64,000 nucleotides of DNA, taken from positions 3,844,001-3,908,000 of the forward strand of contig OW818680.1 in the NCBI GenBank assembly GCA_942493055.1, given 5' to 3'. This stretch comes from CAIZQW01 sp942493055 (lineage in GTDB: Bacteria; Verrucomicrobiota; Kiritimatiellia; RFP12; UBA1067). The notes below the pieces were generated by a model. The model had not been told where the DNA came from, did not search any database, and worked only from the letters and a program-made list of their open reading frames with translations. Position 1 is the first letter of the stretch. Each line of letters opens with the position of its first letter. Position numbers and translations under genes: made by a program. Of this stretch, positions 43,301 through 51,006 are shown in pieces.

Positions 43301-43717
43301 TCCGTTGATTTTGTCCTGATCGGCGAACGCGGAAGCGAGAAAGACCATGAGCTGAAGGGGGAAAGCACCTCATCCCCGTTCAAGGGAAAGTCATTCCGAC
43401 ATTCGACCAAATCGTTCAGCTATGTGATCAAGGTCAACCCCGAGGTGCCGTGCCAGCTAGTTTGCACGTACTGGGGCGGCGAAAAGGACAAGCGCGTCTT
43501 CGATGTCCTGGCGAATGACCGGGTGCTGGCGCCGCAGACGCTGTTGCAGAATAAGCCCGGCGAGTTCTTCGAGGTCCGCTATCCGATACCCGTCGATCTG
43601 ATCCAAGGAAAGACGGATGCGCTCGGGCAGAAGGTGAATAAGGTGACTGTGAAGTTTCAGCCACACGAGGGCCGCACCGCCGGCGGCGTCTTCGGTTTGC
43701 GCGTGGAAACGTTATAA
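40307..43717 (+). CDS. GH43-GH127 fusion glycosidase
   Basis: This is a 1136-residue exported protein that joins two arabinan-active families. After a signal peptide (to about residue 26), a five-bladed GH43 domain (about 35-365) has base Asp47 (RDPSI), the IDATLF Asp block, and the acid in VGFEGMFLFK. From about residue 370 a GH127 (alpha/alpha)6 domain has RMQANKDGYLKTFN, acid/base VGEHY, zinc ligands Glu672 and Cys674 (VETCATM), and Cys738-Cys739 (GPDCCTASG). The C-terminal sandwich ends KFQPHEGRTAGGVFG. Both active sites look complete, so one polypeptide could remove two kinds of arabinosyl linkage. ATG 40307 has AAGGCGG upstream; ATG 40286 is an alternative. The gene is flanked by an 86-bp direct repeat. 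Confidence 0.85.
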   Translation: MSSKAIMNVAAGILLVGALALPALATTVQPGNMAVGLRKLMDTPIRDPSICIGPDSTYYLTGTSEPFWGFNNEQGIRIWKSKDMVKWEPLGTVWRYGESPWHKKYLEAKKPLWAPEIHYLKGTFWLTYSIPGWDGTGKTSGSGLLKSTSGKPEGPYVDMQPAERLGDEIDATLFQEDNGDLYFAWHSGKIAKLKPDMSGLAEPYHWLKAGTSDTNKNHHAGLCAGIFGKDSFDHVGFEGMFLFKREGRYYLCCSDQMDGRYSCLVATSTNLLGPYSERYEAIQHGGHNAFFTDPQGQMWSTFFGPPYSERAAVLPVHFDEAGRLLPGKVKVPKTFPSGRVEHPLNVGDVHDFGGFIGERMQANKDGYLKTFNIDAQVKIIEERQHRAWWWVGEQAGKWLESAVIVSRQTGDAELEKKARETLRRMIASQEADGYLGVTPKDVRTPEKPLRGMDPYELYFTLHGLLTAYEQWGDKPALEAARKLGDYFVNHIGPGKAEFWPSPLRPPENVRTIITAQHAWVPEGTKTAAKLTNLSEIAGHTAHYGWEGTLLIDPMLRLAKVSGEKNYADWGGWVINNIDTWSGWDSFSNLDQVAKGTMGVHQLQPYVHSHTFQMNFLGFLRMYEITGDPSYLRKVAGAWDDVAERQMYITGGVSVGEHYEKEYIKPNVGGVVETCATMSWLQLTQYLLELTGDVKYADAMERLILNHVFASQTVDGDSYRYHTPPNGLKPVEYFHGPDCCTASGHRVVSLLPLFFYAKGKACVYVNQYVPSSATVGLEDGLSVKLKQETQYPAEESIVIRVDPSKKSAFSVNVRIPGWCQTPTVTVNGHRVDGVKPGSYASITRTWKAGDVIEMNLPMTVQWMPQDERDGNGKNWALMRGPVVYALDTVWWQGGSKAPFCVWEGVGINGEAAPACKMVAAPARTLGPGIEVPMTLISGQKVDLLMLPFANVGTWYRDRQSMPQRHEAAFSYAVWLPDVNSEAFKNASRRSAEFEALKKSSVDFVLIGERGSEKDHELKGESTSSPFKGKSFRHSTKSFSYVIKVNPEVPCQLVCTYWGGEKDKRVFDVLANDRVLAPQTLLQNKPGEFFEVRYPIPVDLIQGKTDALGQKVNKVTVKFQPHEGRTAGGVFGLRVETL

Positions 43718-43742
43718 ATCCAACTCATGAACAGGAGTCGGC

Positions 43743-43850
43743 ATGAACGCAAAGCTGCTTGCAGGCCTGGCTGTGACAGCCGGCAACCGTGACGGCTCCA
43801 AACTGCACACCTCCGATTTCGAGCAGGTGACCATCACGCCTAAGAAATAG
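43743..43850 (+). pseudogene. Duplicated 3-prime fragment of the 38389-40233 phosphoesterase gene
   Basis: A 35-codon open frame (ATG 43743, stop 43848-43850, preceded by AGGAG) encodes MNAKLLAGLAVTAGNRDG and continues identically to the last residues of the phosphoesterase (TSDFEQVTITPKK). DNA 43764-43849 matches 40147-40232 at 85 of 86 positions. It is a detached gene end without any functional domain. On the minus strand its first bases form the last codons and stop of the araC gene (43840), so the two overlap by 11 bases. Confidence 0.85.
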
Positions 43851-44730
43851 CAGGTGACTTCGAACCTTTTCGGAAGTCTGTGGGAGAAAGGCCGAAGTAT
43901 TTACGGAATTTGCCGGCAAAGTGCTGATTGCTGGAGAAGCCCAGATCGATGGCGACCGTGGTGACGGTGACAGCGGTATTCAGCAGTCGCCGGCGCGCCT
44001 CCTCCAAACGTAGCCGCATCCGGCAATCTGCAGGTGTCAACCCCGTCTGCTCACGGAACAGCTGGACGAGGCGCGACGGGCTGACGCCAGCAGCATGGGC
44101 CATCTGTGCCACGGAGAGAGATTCTGTCAGGTCCCGCTCGATCATCTGCAGGACCAAGTCCACCGCGCCAAACTGGGGCGGCTTCTCGTTTGCCATGAGG
44201 GAGCGGATGATGCAGAGGAACATGCGTTGCGCCAGGTTGCGGAGCCAGGGCGCATGCCAGGAGGCCTGCTGTTCCTCCTTCGGAAGGGACAGCGTATCGC
44301 GCAAGGCCACAAACGTGGAATCCGTCTCACGACAGGCGCGGACCACACGGTTGCCGCTTTCCCGGAGTACGCGCAGGATCGCGCGCGTCTCGCTGGCCGT
44401 GAAGGGCGGGCAGGGCAGGCGGGGTTGCGGTGTGATTCCAAAGACGAGGTAGTTGACAGGGCTCACAGCGCCGTGATTGCAGCAATGCCTTACGCCCGGC
44501 TGCAGAATCAACACATTGCCGCCGAGGACGCGAAGCTGGGAACCGTCAGAGAGCACATTGGTCATCTCGCCTGTATGCACATAATTGATCTCGAACGTGT
44601 TGGGCTCATGCGGATTCACGCTCCATGACTGCCTCACCGACCAGATCCCGGCAGCCTCGCAAAGCGCGCCAGCATAACGCTTAAAATCCAGTCGTGTGTT
44701 AGAAGCAGGGAACGGATTATCACTATTCAT
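43840..44730 (-). CDS. AraC family transcriptional regulator
   Basis: This is a 296-residue regulator. The N-terminal cupin-like sensor (about 20-130) has EINYVHTG, GGNVLILQPGVRH and a NYLVFG strand. The C-terminal 100 residues are two helix-turn-helix motifs: LSVAQMAHAAGVSPSRL, then TTVAIDLGFSSNQHFAGKFRKYFG. It probably binds a sugar and controls the adjacent glycosidase cluster; the effector is unknown, L-arabinose or an oligosaccharide being the natural guess. It converges on the GH43-GH127 gene and is divergent from the 45001 gene. Its last three codons (Ala-Ile-Ser-stop) lie inside the duplicated phosphoesterase fragment, so the original C-terminus may have been changed. The start is almost leaderless relative to its promoter. 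Confidence 0.9.
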   Translation of the reverse strand: MNSDNPFPASNTRLDFKRYAGALCEAAGIWSVRQSWSVNPHEPNTFEINYVHTGEMTNVLSDGSQLRVLGGNVLILQPGVRHCCNHGAVSPVNYLVFGITPQPRLPCPPFTASETRAILRVLRESGNRVVRACRETDSTFVALRDTLSLPKEEQQASWHAPWLRNLAQRMFLCIIRSLMANEKPPQFGAVDLVLQMIERDLTESLSVAQMAHAAGVSPSRLVQLFREQTGLTPADCRMRLRLEEARRRLLNTAVTVTTVAIDLGFSSNQHFAGKFRKYFGLSPTDFRKGSKSPAIS

Positions 44731-44739
44731 ATATTCTAT

Positions 44740-44768
44740 ATCTTACTCCATACCTTCGGTAGGGTCAA
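44740..44768 (-). promoter_or_regulatory. Predicted promoter of the araC-type gene
   Basis: On the minus strand TTGACC (44768-44763), a 17-bp spacer and TAAGAT (44745-44740) predict a transcript start near 44733, about three bases before the ATG. No ribosome site is visible. Confidence 0.45.
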
Positions 44769-44797
44769 CACTGTTTCGCGTATGAAGCAGTATTTCG

Positions 44798-44828
44798 AGG
44801 GGTTGCCGTGAAAATTCAAAGAACCCCT
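44798..44828. promoter_or_regulatory. Inverted repeat in the divergent intergenic region
   Basis: AGGGGTT (44798-44804) and AACCCCT (44822-44828) are perfect inverted 7-mers 17 bp apart. They lie between the divergent promoters of the AraC gene and the 45001 gene. This is a candidate operator. The second arm can alternatively pair with the GGGG at 44834-44837. The remainder of 44731-45000 shows only promoters. Confidence 0.4.
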
Positions 44829-44849
44829 TGTTTTGGGGCTATACGTGCG

Positions 44850-44877
44850 TTGGATGACGTTCAATCAGGCATAAAAT
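44850..44877 (+). promoter_or_regulatory. Possible promoter of the beta-helix gene
   Basis: TTGGAT (44850-44855), a 16-bp spacer and TAAAAT (44872-44877). The leader would be about 115 nt, ending with an AGAAGGAG ribosome site. Confidence 0.4.
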
Positions 44878-45000
44878 TTAATTAAAGAATGTGACTGCTG
44901 ACTCGGCAGTGTTGTGAGATACTCTCATTACTGAATTCAGGTAGAGTCAGAGACAAGCCGGATACTTCCACCAGAAGACAATGCCAGAAGGAGTAAATGT

Positions 45001-48000
45001 ATGAAAATGAAAATTTGTGCTCAACCATTTTGGATGACAGCTGGAGCCTGTATGCAAGGGTTTTGGGTCCGTGACAGAGTCTTGCTGCTGGGGGCAGCAC
45101 TGGTGACCGTCTTGACGGGTGCCTCAACCGTATGGGCGGGCAGAATTTATGTGAACGGGAGTGCCAGTGGTGCCAACAACGGAACCTCATGGACAGATGC
45201 GTACACAACATTGACAACGGCCCTCGCGAACGTCACGGACGGCGGCGACGAGATCTGGGTGGCGCAGGGCACCTATACAGAGGGTGCGCAATTGATGGTC
45301 AACAATTCGAACCTGACGATCTATGGCGGTTTTACCAACGGGATGACGGAACTGTCCCAGCGCGACAGTGCCGCCTTCGTCGCGACGGTGGATGGCAATC
45401 AAGCCTACCGCTGCTTCAATATCGCTGCGGCGAATGTGACGCTGAATGGGCTGACTATTCAGCGGGGCAATATAGGTGGTTTCGGAGCAGGCATCTACAA
45501 CGCCGGAGCAGGGCTGACGGTTCAGAGTTGCATCATTTCCAATTGTATCACCGCCCCGGCTTCGGGCGACAACCATGCGGGTGGCGGGATCTACTCGGCA
45601 GAATCGATGGCTGTGCTGAACAGCATCTTGGTCAACAATAAAGCGTCTTCGAGCGGGAATGGTTACGGCGGCGGAGGCATCTATTTTAACTCCACCGGGA
45701 CACTGCTGGTCTCCAATACGGTCTTCCAAAGCAACCTGGCGAAGGATGAGAATGCGGGTGATCCGTCGTACGGTGCCGGAGGCGCCATCCAGATGGCGCA
45801 GAATGGCCAGTTCGAGGCCTTCAACTGCATCTTTGACGGCAATGCGGTGCTCCACGATGAGGCTGGCAAAGAGCACCACCGTGGCGGCGCGATTTACTTG
45901 AAGGGAAATTCAGGTGCGGGCCGGGTGGTCAACTGCACATTCTACACCAACAACGTGGTGAAGGGCTATGGCGGTGCGATCTATTCGGCCGGTGCACCGC
46001 TGGCGATCACCAACAGCATTTTCTGGGGGAATACCCGAGGTTACCGAACCACAGGACAGCAAATTTATTCCTCGGGTTCGGTGTCGATTGATTACGCCTG
46101 CCTGCCGGGGACGGGCACTGATGAAGTTTATGCCGGTGGCACACTTACTGTGAGCCATGTGATCACGAATAATCCGTTGTTCGCCGATGCGGCTGGGCAT
46201 GATCTCCATCTTCAAAGTCGTGGCGGACGTTGGACGGGCAGCGGCTGGGTGATTGATGCTGTGATCAGCCCGTGCATTGATGCAGGTCAGCCAGCCAGCG
46301 CCTTTGAAAATGAGCCGGCCTATAACGGCGGGCGCATCAATCTGGGTGCCTACGGCAACACGGCGCAGGCTTCGAAGACAGCAGCGGACACAGCGATCAG
46401 CAATGGCAGCGTCACCTATATTCCCGGACAGACCGTAGCCACGCTCAACGGCATGCTGACCTACACGGGCGCGGCACCTGCAGAGGTGTGGGTGTATTGG
46501 GGCCAGTCGGACGGTACGAACAACGAGAGTCAATGGGCGAACACGAATTATTTTGGAACGAACACATCCGCACTTCCCGCAGCCTTTTCCACCAATGTGA
46601 CTGTGGACATCAACACAACCTATTACTACACCTTCAAGTCCGCCAATCAGTATGGCACAAACTGGGCAACACCGTCGGCCTCCTTCTTCACCATCGACGT
46701 GCCGCCGAAGATGACGCTCGAAGCCAGCGACACGAGTGCCGCCGAGCTGGGCGCCAACCCCGGTTCTTTCCTCATCTCCGGAGACGACAACATGCTCCCG
46801 GACCAGCCCCTGACGGTCTATTACACCGTCAGCGGCTCGGCCGTGAACGGCACGGACTATACGACGATCCCCTCATCGGTGACCATCCCCGCAGGCTCCA
46901 GGAGCGCCTCGATCACCATCACGCCCCTGTATGACACCGCTATCGAGGGAGACGAGACAGTGACGCTGACCCTGGTCGCCGACCCGCTCTACACGTTCGA
47001 TTCTCCGGCGGCGGCCACGGTGACTATCACAGATAATCCGTCGGCCGGTGTGGTCGTCTATGTGGACAAGAATGTCGCGGGCGGTGCAGGGGACGGCACG
47101 AGCTGGGCGAATGCCTGCACCAACTTCACCTCAGCGCTGGCCCACGTGGCCGATGGCGGCGCGATCTGGGTGGCCCAAGAAAACTACACGAATGGCTCGG
47201 AGATCTCGGTTTCCAAGCCGAACGTTACGATTTACGGCGGATTCACCAGCGGGATGACCTTGCTCTCCCAGCGTGACGCGGCAGCTTATCCCGTCATCGT
47301 CGACGGCAACAATGCGTACCGCTGCTTCAACATCACGGCTACGAATGTGACACTGGACGGACTCACAGTCCAGAGAGGGTACAACAGTACCACCGACGCG
47401 GCCCATGATGGAGCGGGCCTCCGCTCGACCGGCGCGGGGCTCGTGGTGCGGAACTGCAACTTCTATAATAACAGACACTATGCATGGAACATCAACGGCG
47501 CCGCGATCTCCGCCACGGCAGCCATGACCGTGGAGCGTTGTATGTTCTCGGGTAATCGGGCCACGCTACATAACGAATATCGGCACGGCAATGGCGGCGC
47601 GATCCACTTCGAGTGCAACACCAGCCTCGTTGTCCGGAATTGCGCGTTCGTTGACAATACGGCGGGATCCGATGGAACCCCGAACGGGCGCGGCGGCGCG
47701 CTGTACATCCTCGGCGGTGCCACGGCCCAGGTCATCAACTGCACGTTCTCCAAGAACTCGGCGAAAAACCGCGGCGGCGCAATCGCGGTCGCGGGAAACA
47801 CCTCGGTGGCCATCGTCAATTCCATCTTCTGGGAGAACGAGTCGGTCGATGCCGACGGCAAGGATGAGGTTCATCTGATCGACGGCAACTCTTCGGCGTC
47901 CATCGTCTATTCCCTTATCGATACGGACGAGGCTTCACCCGCGGTCACATATCCGGTTACAGGTTCGGTATTCCTGAGCGACCCGTTGTTCGGCAGCACG

Positions 48001-48228
48001 ACCGTGCCGTACGACATGCACCTGAAGTCCAAGCATGGCCGCTGGACTTCAACCGGCTGGGTGAATGACGCTGTGACCAGTCCGTGCATCGACGCGGGCG
48101 ATCCTGCCAGTAGCTACAGCCTGGAATCTGATTACAATGGAGAACATATCAATCTCGGCGCTTACGGCAACACCCTGCAAGCCTCCAGGAGCAAGCGCAC
48201 AGGCGGAACTCTGGTGACGTTCCAGTAA
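45001..48228 (+). CDS. Secreted beta-helix protein with central Calx-beta domain (choice-of-anchor Q type)
   Basis: This is a 1075-residue exported protein with a long signal peptide (about residues 1-46, hydrophobic core LLLGAALVTVLTG). Two homologous right-handed parallel beta-helix halves (about 47-450 and 683-1060) each begin with a G-T-S-W block followed by WVAQ-x-x-YT. They share words such as YGGFT and AYRCFNI. Between them lie an Fn3-like segment and a Calx-beta domain (about 570-680: SGSAVNGTDYTTIP, EGDETVTLTL). The family is called choice-of-anchor Q in surface proteins. Beta-helices commonly bind or cleave polysaccharide, but no lyase residues are identifiable. The halves look like an internal duplication. 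It is the first gene of a three-gene group downstream of the AraC gene. Confidence 0.8.
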   Translation: MKMKICAQPFWMTAGACMQGFWVRDRVLLLGAALVTVLTGASTVWAGRIYVNGSASGANNGTSWTDAYTTLTTALANVTDGGDEIWVAQGTYTEGAQLMVNNSNLTIYGGFTNGMTELSQRDSAAFVATVDGNQAYRCFNIAAANVTLNGLTIQRGNIGGFGAGIYNAGAGLTVQSCIISNCITAPASGDNHAGGGIYSAESMAVLNSILVNNKASSSGNGYGGGGIYFNSTGTLLVSNTVFQSNLAKDENAGDPSYGAGGAIQMAQNGQFEAFNCIFDGNAVLHDEAGKEHHRGGAIYLKGNSGAGRVVNCTFYTNNVVKGYGGAIYSAGAPLAITNSIFWGNTRGYRTTGQQIYSSGSVSIDYACLPGTGTDEVYAGGTLTVSHVITNNPLFADAAGHDLHLQSRGGRWTGSGWVIDAVISPCIDAGQPASAFENEPAYNGGRINLGAYGNTAQASKTAADTAISNGSVTYIPGQTVATLNGMLTYTGAAPAEVWVYWGQSDGTNNESQWANTNYFGTNTSALPAAFSTNVTVDINTTYYYTFKSANQYGTNWATPSASFFTIDVPPKMTLEASDTSAAELGANPGSFLISGDDNMLPDQPLTVYYTVSGSAVNGTDYTTIPSSVTIPAGSRSASITITPLYDTAIEGDETVTLTLVADPLYTFDSPAAATVTITDNPSAGVVVYVDKNVAGGAGDGTSWANACTNFTSALAHVADGGAIWVAQENYTNGSEISVSKPNVTIYGGFTSGMTLLSQRDAAAYPVIVDGNNAYRCFNITATNVTLDGLTVQRGYNSTTDAAHDGAGLRSTGAGLVVRNCNFYNNRHYAWNINGAAISATAAMTVERCMFSGNRATLHNEYRHGNGGAIHFECNTSLVVRNCAFVDNTAGSDGTPNGRGGALYILGGATAQVINCTFSKNSAKNRGGAIAVAGNTSVAIVNSIFWENESVDADGKDEVHLIDGNSSASIVYSLIDTDEASPAVTYPVTGSVFLSDPLFGSTTVPYDMHLKSKHGRWTSTGWVNDAVTSPCIDAGDPASSYSLESDYNGEHINLGAYGNTLQASRSKRTGGTLVTFQ

Positions 48229-48238
48229 GGGATAAAAC

Positions 48239-50977
48239 ATGCAAAAGGGTTCTCTCAGAAGCGCTTGTACGCCCCGCCTTTCCAGCGCGTCGACACAGGC
48301 ATTGATGCTTGCTGTGTTCGCAGCGCTGGTGTCGGCGGGTTCGGACGTGACGCAGGTTAAAAGTTCGCTGACCTTAAATTCTTCCAACCCGGAATTGAAC
48401 GCGGGCTTTGCCTGGGCGAAAGAGAAAGCGCTTCAACTGGTCTTGACGGATAAGCCGGATTGCAAGATCCCCAGCTACTCAGCGGCGATGAGTATCGAAC
48501 AGTTTTGTGTGCGTGACGTTGCTCATCAACTGGAGGGGGCCCATCTGCTGGGGCTCGATACAGAGAACTATTCAATGATGAACAGTTTCGCCTGGGGGGC
48601 CAATCGGCGCAAGGGCAGTCAGACGACTGATTATTTCTGGCCGAACTGGCACTACAAGTATAATGTCGCGCTTGCTGAGCAGGAAAACTTCCGCAGTTGC
48701 AACTGGCGTTGTCTGCCGACCTCCTTTGATATGGCGTGGCGGTGCTATGAACAATATCTGTGGACGGGCGACGAGAAGTGGATCTCGGATGAGCTCTTCA
48801 CCTTTCACCAGAACCTGCATGACGCAGAAAACGGCTTCATGAAGTATCAGGATGTCAACACGGACGGCATCGCTGATGAGCGGGCGCAGCTCGCCTCGTT
48901 CTTTGAATTTCCGGATGCCACGATTAAAAATATATCAGCCGGCGATTCCCTGGGCACGCAGTATCAAGCCTTATTGGCTTACGCGGCCATTCTCGCCAAA
49001 AAAGGCGATCTGCCCAATGCCCAAAAATATCTCAACAAAGCCAAGGAGGTCAACGCCTGTTTCGAAACCTACTGGTATGATGAGGCAAAGGGCCTCTATG
49101 GCAATGGCATGAATTTTTATGGCAGGGTGCAGACCGAGTGGGGCAAAGAGGCGAGCTTCTTCATCCCGATGACACTGCTTGGCGATCTGGGTCCGCGAGT
49201 CGATCGCTATCTTGACTTTGTCGACAACAGCATCATCGAGCAAAATAAAACAACCTCTCCTCTGAATATCGAGGCGCAGACCTATCTGCCCGAGGTCTTT
49301 TACAAGCACAACAAGAGAGAGATCGCCTGGAAGTATCTGCAAAATATTCTGAACAGCAAAGCTGGCTACCCTGAAGTCTCCTACGCCTGTATAGGGAATA
49401 CGATTGCAGGGTTGATGGGGGTGATGCCGGATGCGCCCAACAACGCCTTTTACACAGCTCCCCGCTTGCCGGCTTCGGGGCTTGAGTGGGTGGAGGTAAA
49501 CCATGTGCCGATCGGTGGCCGTGATCTCTTTATCCGGCATGACGGCAACATGAAGACCACGGTGAAAAACAACAGTGGCCAGTCGATCAACTGGGGCGCA
49601 CGTTTCTATGGGAACTATGCCAAACTGAAAGTGAATGGCGTGGAGCGCACGACGAAGATTCAGTATCTGAATGGAAAAACAATCTCGGTCGTCTCTGTTG
49701 CGCTCTCTGCCGGTCAGGTCGCTGTTGTCGAGGCTGTCGGCAGGCCTGCTGCAGACTTGCCGCTGCTGAGCGCCAAAGAGCTTGAACTCCGGAATCAAGG
49801 AGGGAAGCTGAAACCTGGCTATTACGATGTGAGCGAGATGAGTTGGACGTATGGGATCATGAAGGACGCTTCACCGGCGGTCAAAGATAAGAATGTCAAC
49901 AACGGTCCGCTGATGGTCGGCGGCAAGAGCACCACCAAGGGCTTGGGGGTCCGGGGTGCAAGTGTGATCCGGTATGAGCTCAATAAAGGCTATTCTCATT
50001 TGATCACGGAGATCGGCTTCGATGATACGAATTCAGTCCAAGGTTATGTCGAGTTCGTCATTTTGGGCGGTGCCAAGATGGGCAGGACGTTGTTTGACAG
50101 CGGCACGATGAAACCTGACTCGCCGGCGCAGAAGTTCAGCATCGACGTGAGCGATTGTAACTATGTAATTCTCGGAACCCGGCCACTCAACGACGGTGAT
50201 GCGTCCGCAGTCGTGAACTGGGCCAACCCGCAACTGATTGCCAAAGGCACGACTGTGGATACGATCCCGCCCTCACGGCCTGTGAATCTCAAGCTTGTCG
50301 AGGCACGCGCTGATTCCGCAACAGTCAGTTGGAGCGCCGCGACCGACAATGTCGGTGTGAACGCATACAGGGTCTATCTGGATGGCAAGCCATACGGCAG
50401 CACCTACACGACAACCCTTTCTGTCGCGGGACTGATTCCTAAAACAAGTCACCTCCTGACCGTGAAGGCGATGGACTTGCTGAATAACAGTTCTGCGGAA
50501 AGTGCGCCCTTATCCTTTACCACGCGCGAAGGGATCAGGAAGACCTATCTGAGCGATCTTCAATGGGATAAAGCCAATATTGGCTATGGCGGCGTGGTTG
50601 CCAATCGTAGTGTGATGGGAAAAGAGCTTAAGGTTGGCGGCCGCGTATACACAAAAGGTATTGGTGTACATGCTATTACCGATGTCACCTACAAGCTGGA
50701 TAAGGTTTACAATCGCTTCAGGGCGGTTGTCGGCGTTGATGACAGCGCCTCCAGCGGAAGTGTCGAATTCGAGGTTTACGGGGACGGACAAAGGTTGGCA
50801 TCCTCCGGTGTGCTCGTCTGTGGCGTTGCCAAGGAGTTGGATGTGGATATCAGTGGCGTGGCAGAGCTGAAGATACGGGCAACGGATGCCGGCAACGGCA
50901 TCAATAGCGATCATGCCGACTGGGCAGATGCCAGGGTCCTGGCCATCCCGGCAAACTGGACCGAGGCCGAACAATAA
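48239..50977 (+). CDS. Secreted (alpha/alpha)6 glycosidase-like protein with NPCBM and Fn3 domains
   Basis: This is a 912-residue exported protein. After a signal peptide (to about residue 36) comes a helical-barrel glycosidase-like region (about 40-500, with DVAHQLEGAHLLG and EAQTYLPEVFYKHN) similar to GH63/GH37-type folds. A first NPCBM-like domain follows (about 530-680: VGGKSTTKGLGVRG), then Fn3 (about 685-765: RADSATVSWSAATDN), then a second NPCBM (about 768-905: VGGRVYTKGIGVHA). NPCBM domains bind galactose-type sugars. Substrate and family are not assignable from sequence alone. It begins 10 nt after the beta-helix gene and is followed by a shorter NPCBM protein. Confidence 0.7.
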   Translation: MQKGSLRSACTPRLSSASTQALMLAVFAALVSAGSDVTQVKSSLTLNSSNPELNAGFAWAKEKALQLVLTDKPDCKIPSYSAAMSIEQFCVRDVAHQLEGAHLLGLDTENYSMMNSFAWGANRRKGSQTTDYFWPNWHYKYNVALAEQENFRSCNWRCLPTSFDMAWRCYEQYLWTGDEKWISDELFTFHQNLHDAENGFMKYQDVNTDGIADERAQLASFFEFPDATIKNISAGDSLGTQYQALLAYAAILAKKGDLPNAQKYLNKAKEVNACFETYWYDEAKGLYGNGMNFYGRVQTEWGKEASFFIPMTLLGDLGPRVDRYLDFVDNSIIEQNKTTSPLNIEAQTYLPEVFYKHNKREIAWKYLQNILNSKAGYPEVSYACIGNTIAGLMGVMPDAPNNAFYTAPRLPASGLEWVEVNHVPIGGRDLFIRHDGNMKTTVKNNSGQSINWGARFYGNYAKLKVNGVERTTKIQYLNGKTISVVSVALSAGQVAVVEAVGRPAADLPLLSAKELELRNQGGKLKPGYYDVSEMSWTYGIMKDASPAVKDKNVNNGPLMVGGKSTTKGLGVRGASVIRYELNKGYSHLITEIGFDDTNSVQGYVEFVILGGAKMGRTLFDSGTMKPDSPAQKFSIDVSDCNYVILGTRPLNDGDASAVVNWANPQLIAKGTTVDTIPPSRPVNLKLVEARADSATVSWSAATDNVGVNAYRVYLDGKPYGSTYTTTLSVAGLIPKTSHLLTVKAMDLLNNSSAESAPLSFTTREGIRKTYLSDLQWDKANIGYGGVVANRSVMGKELKVGGRVYTKGIGVHAITDVTYKLDKVYNRFRAVVGVDDSASSGSVEFEVYGDGQRLASSGVLVCGVAKELDVDISGVAELKIRATDAGNGINSDHADWADARVLAIPANWTEAEQ

Positions 50978-51006
50978 CAGGCTAGTGATCACAAGGAGAC
51001 AGGTGT

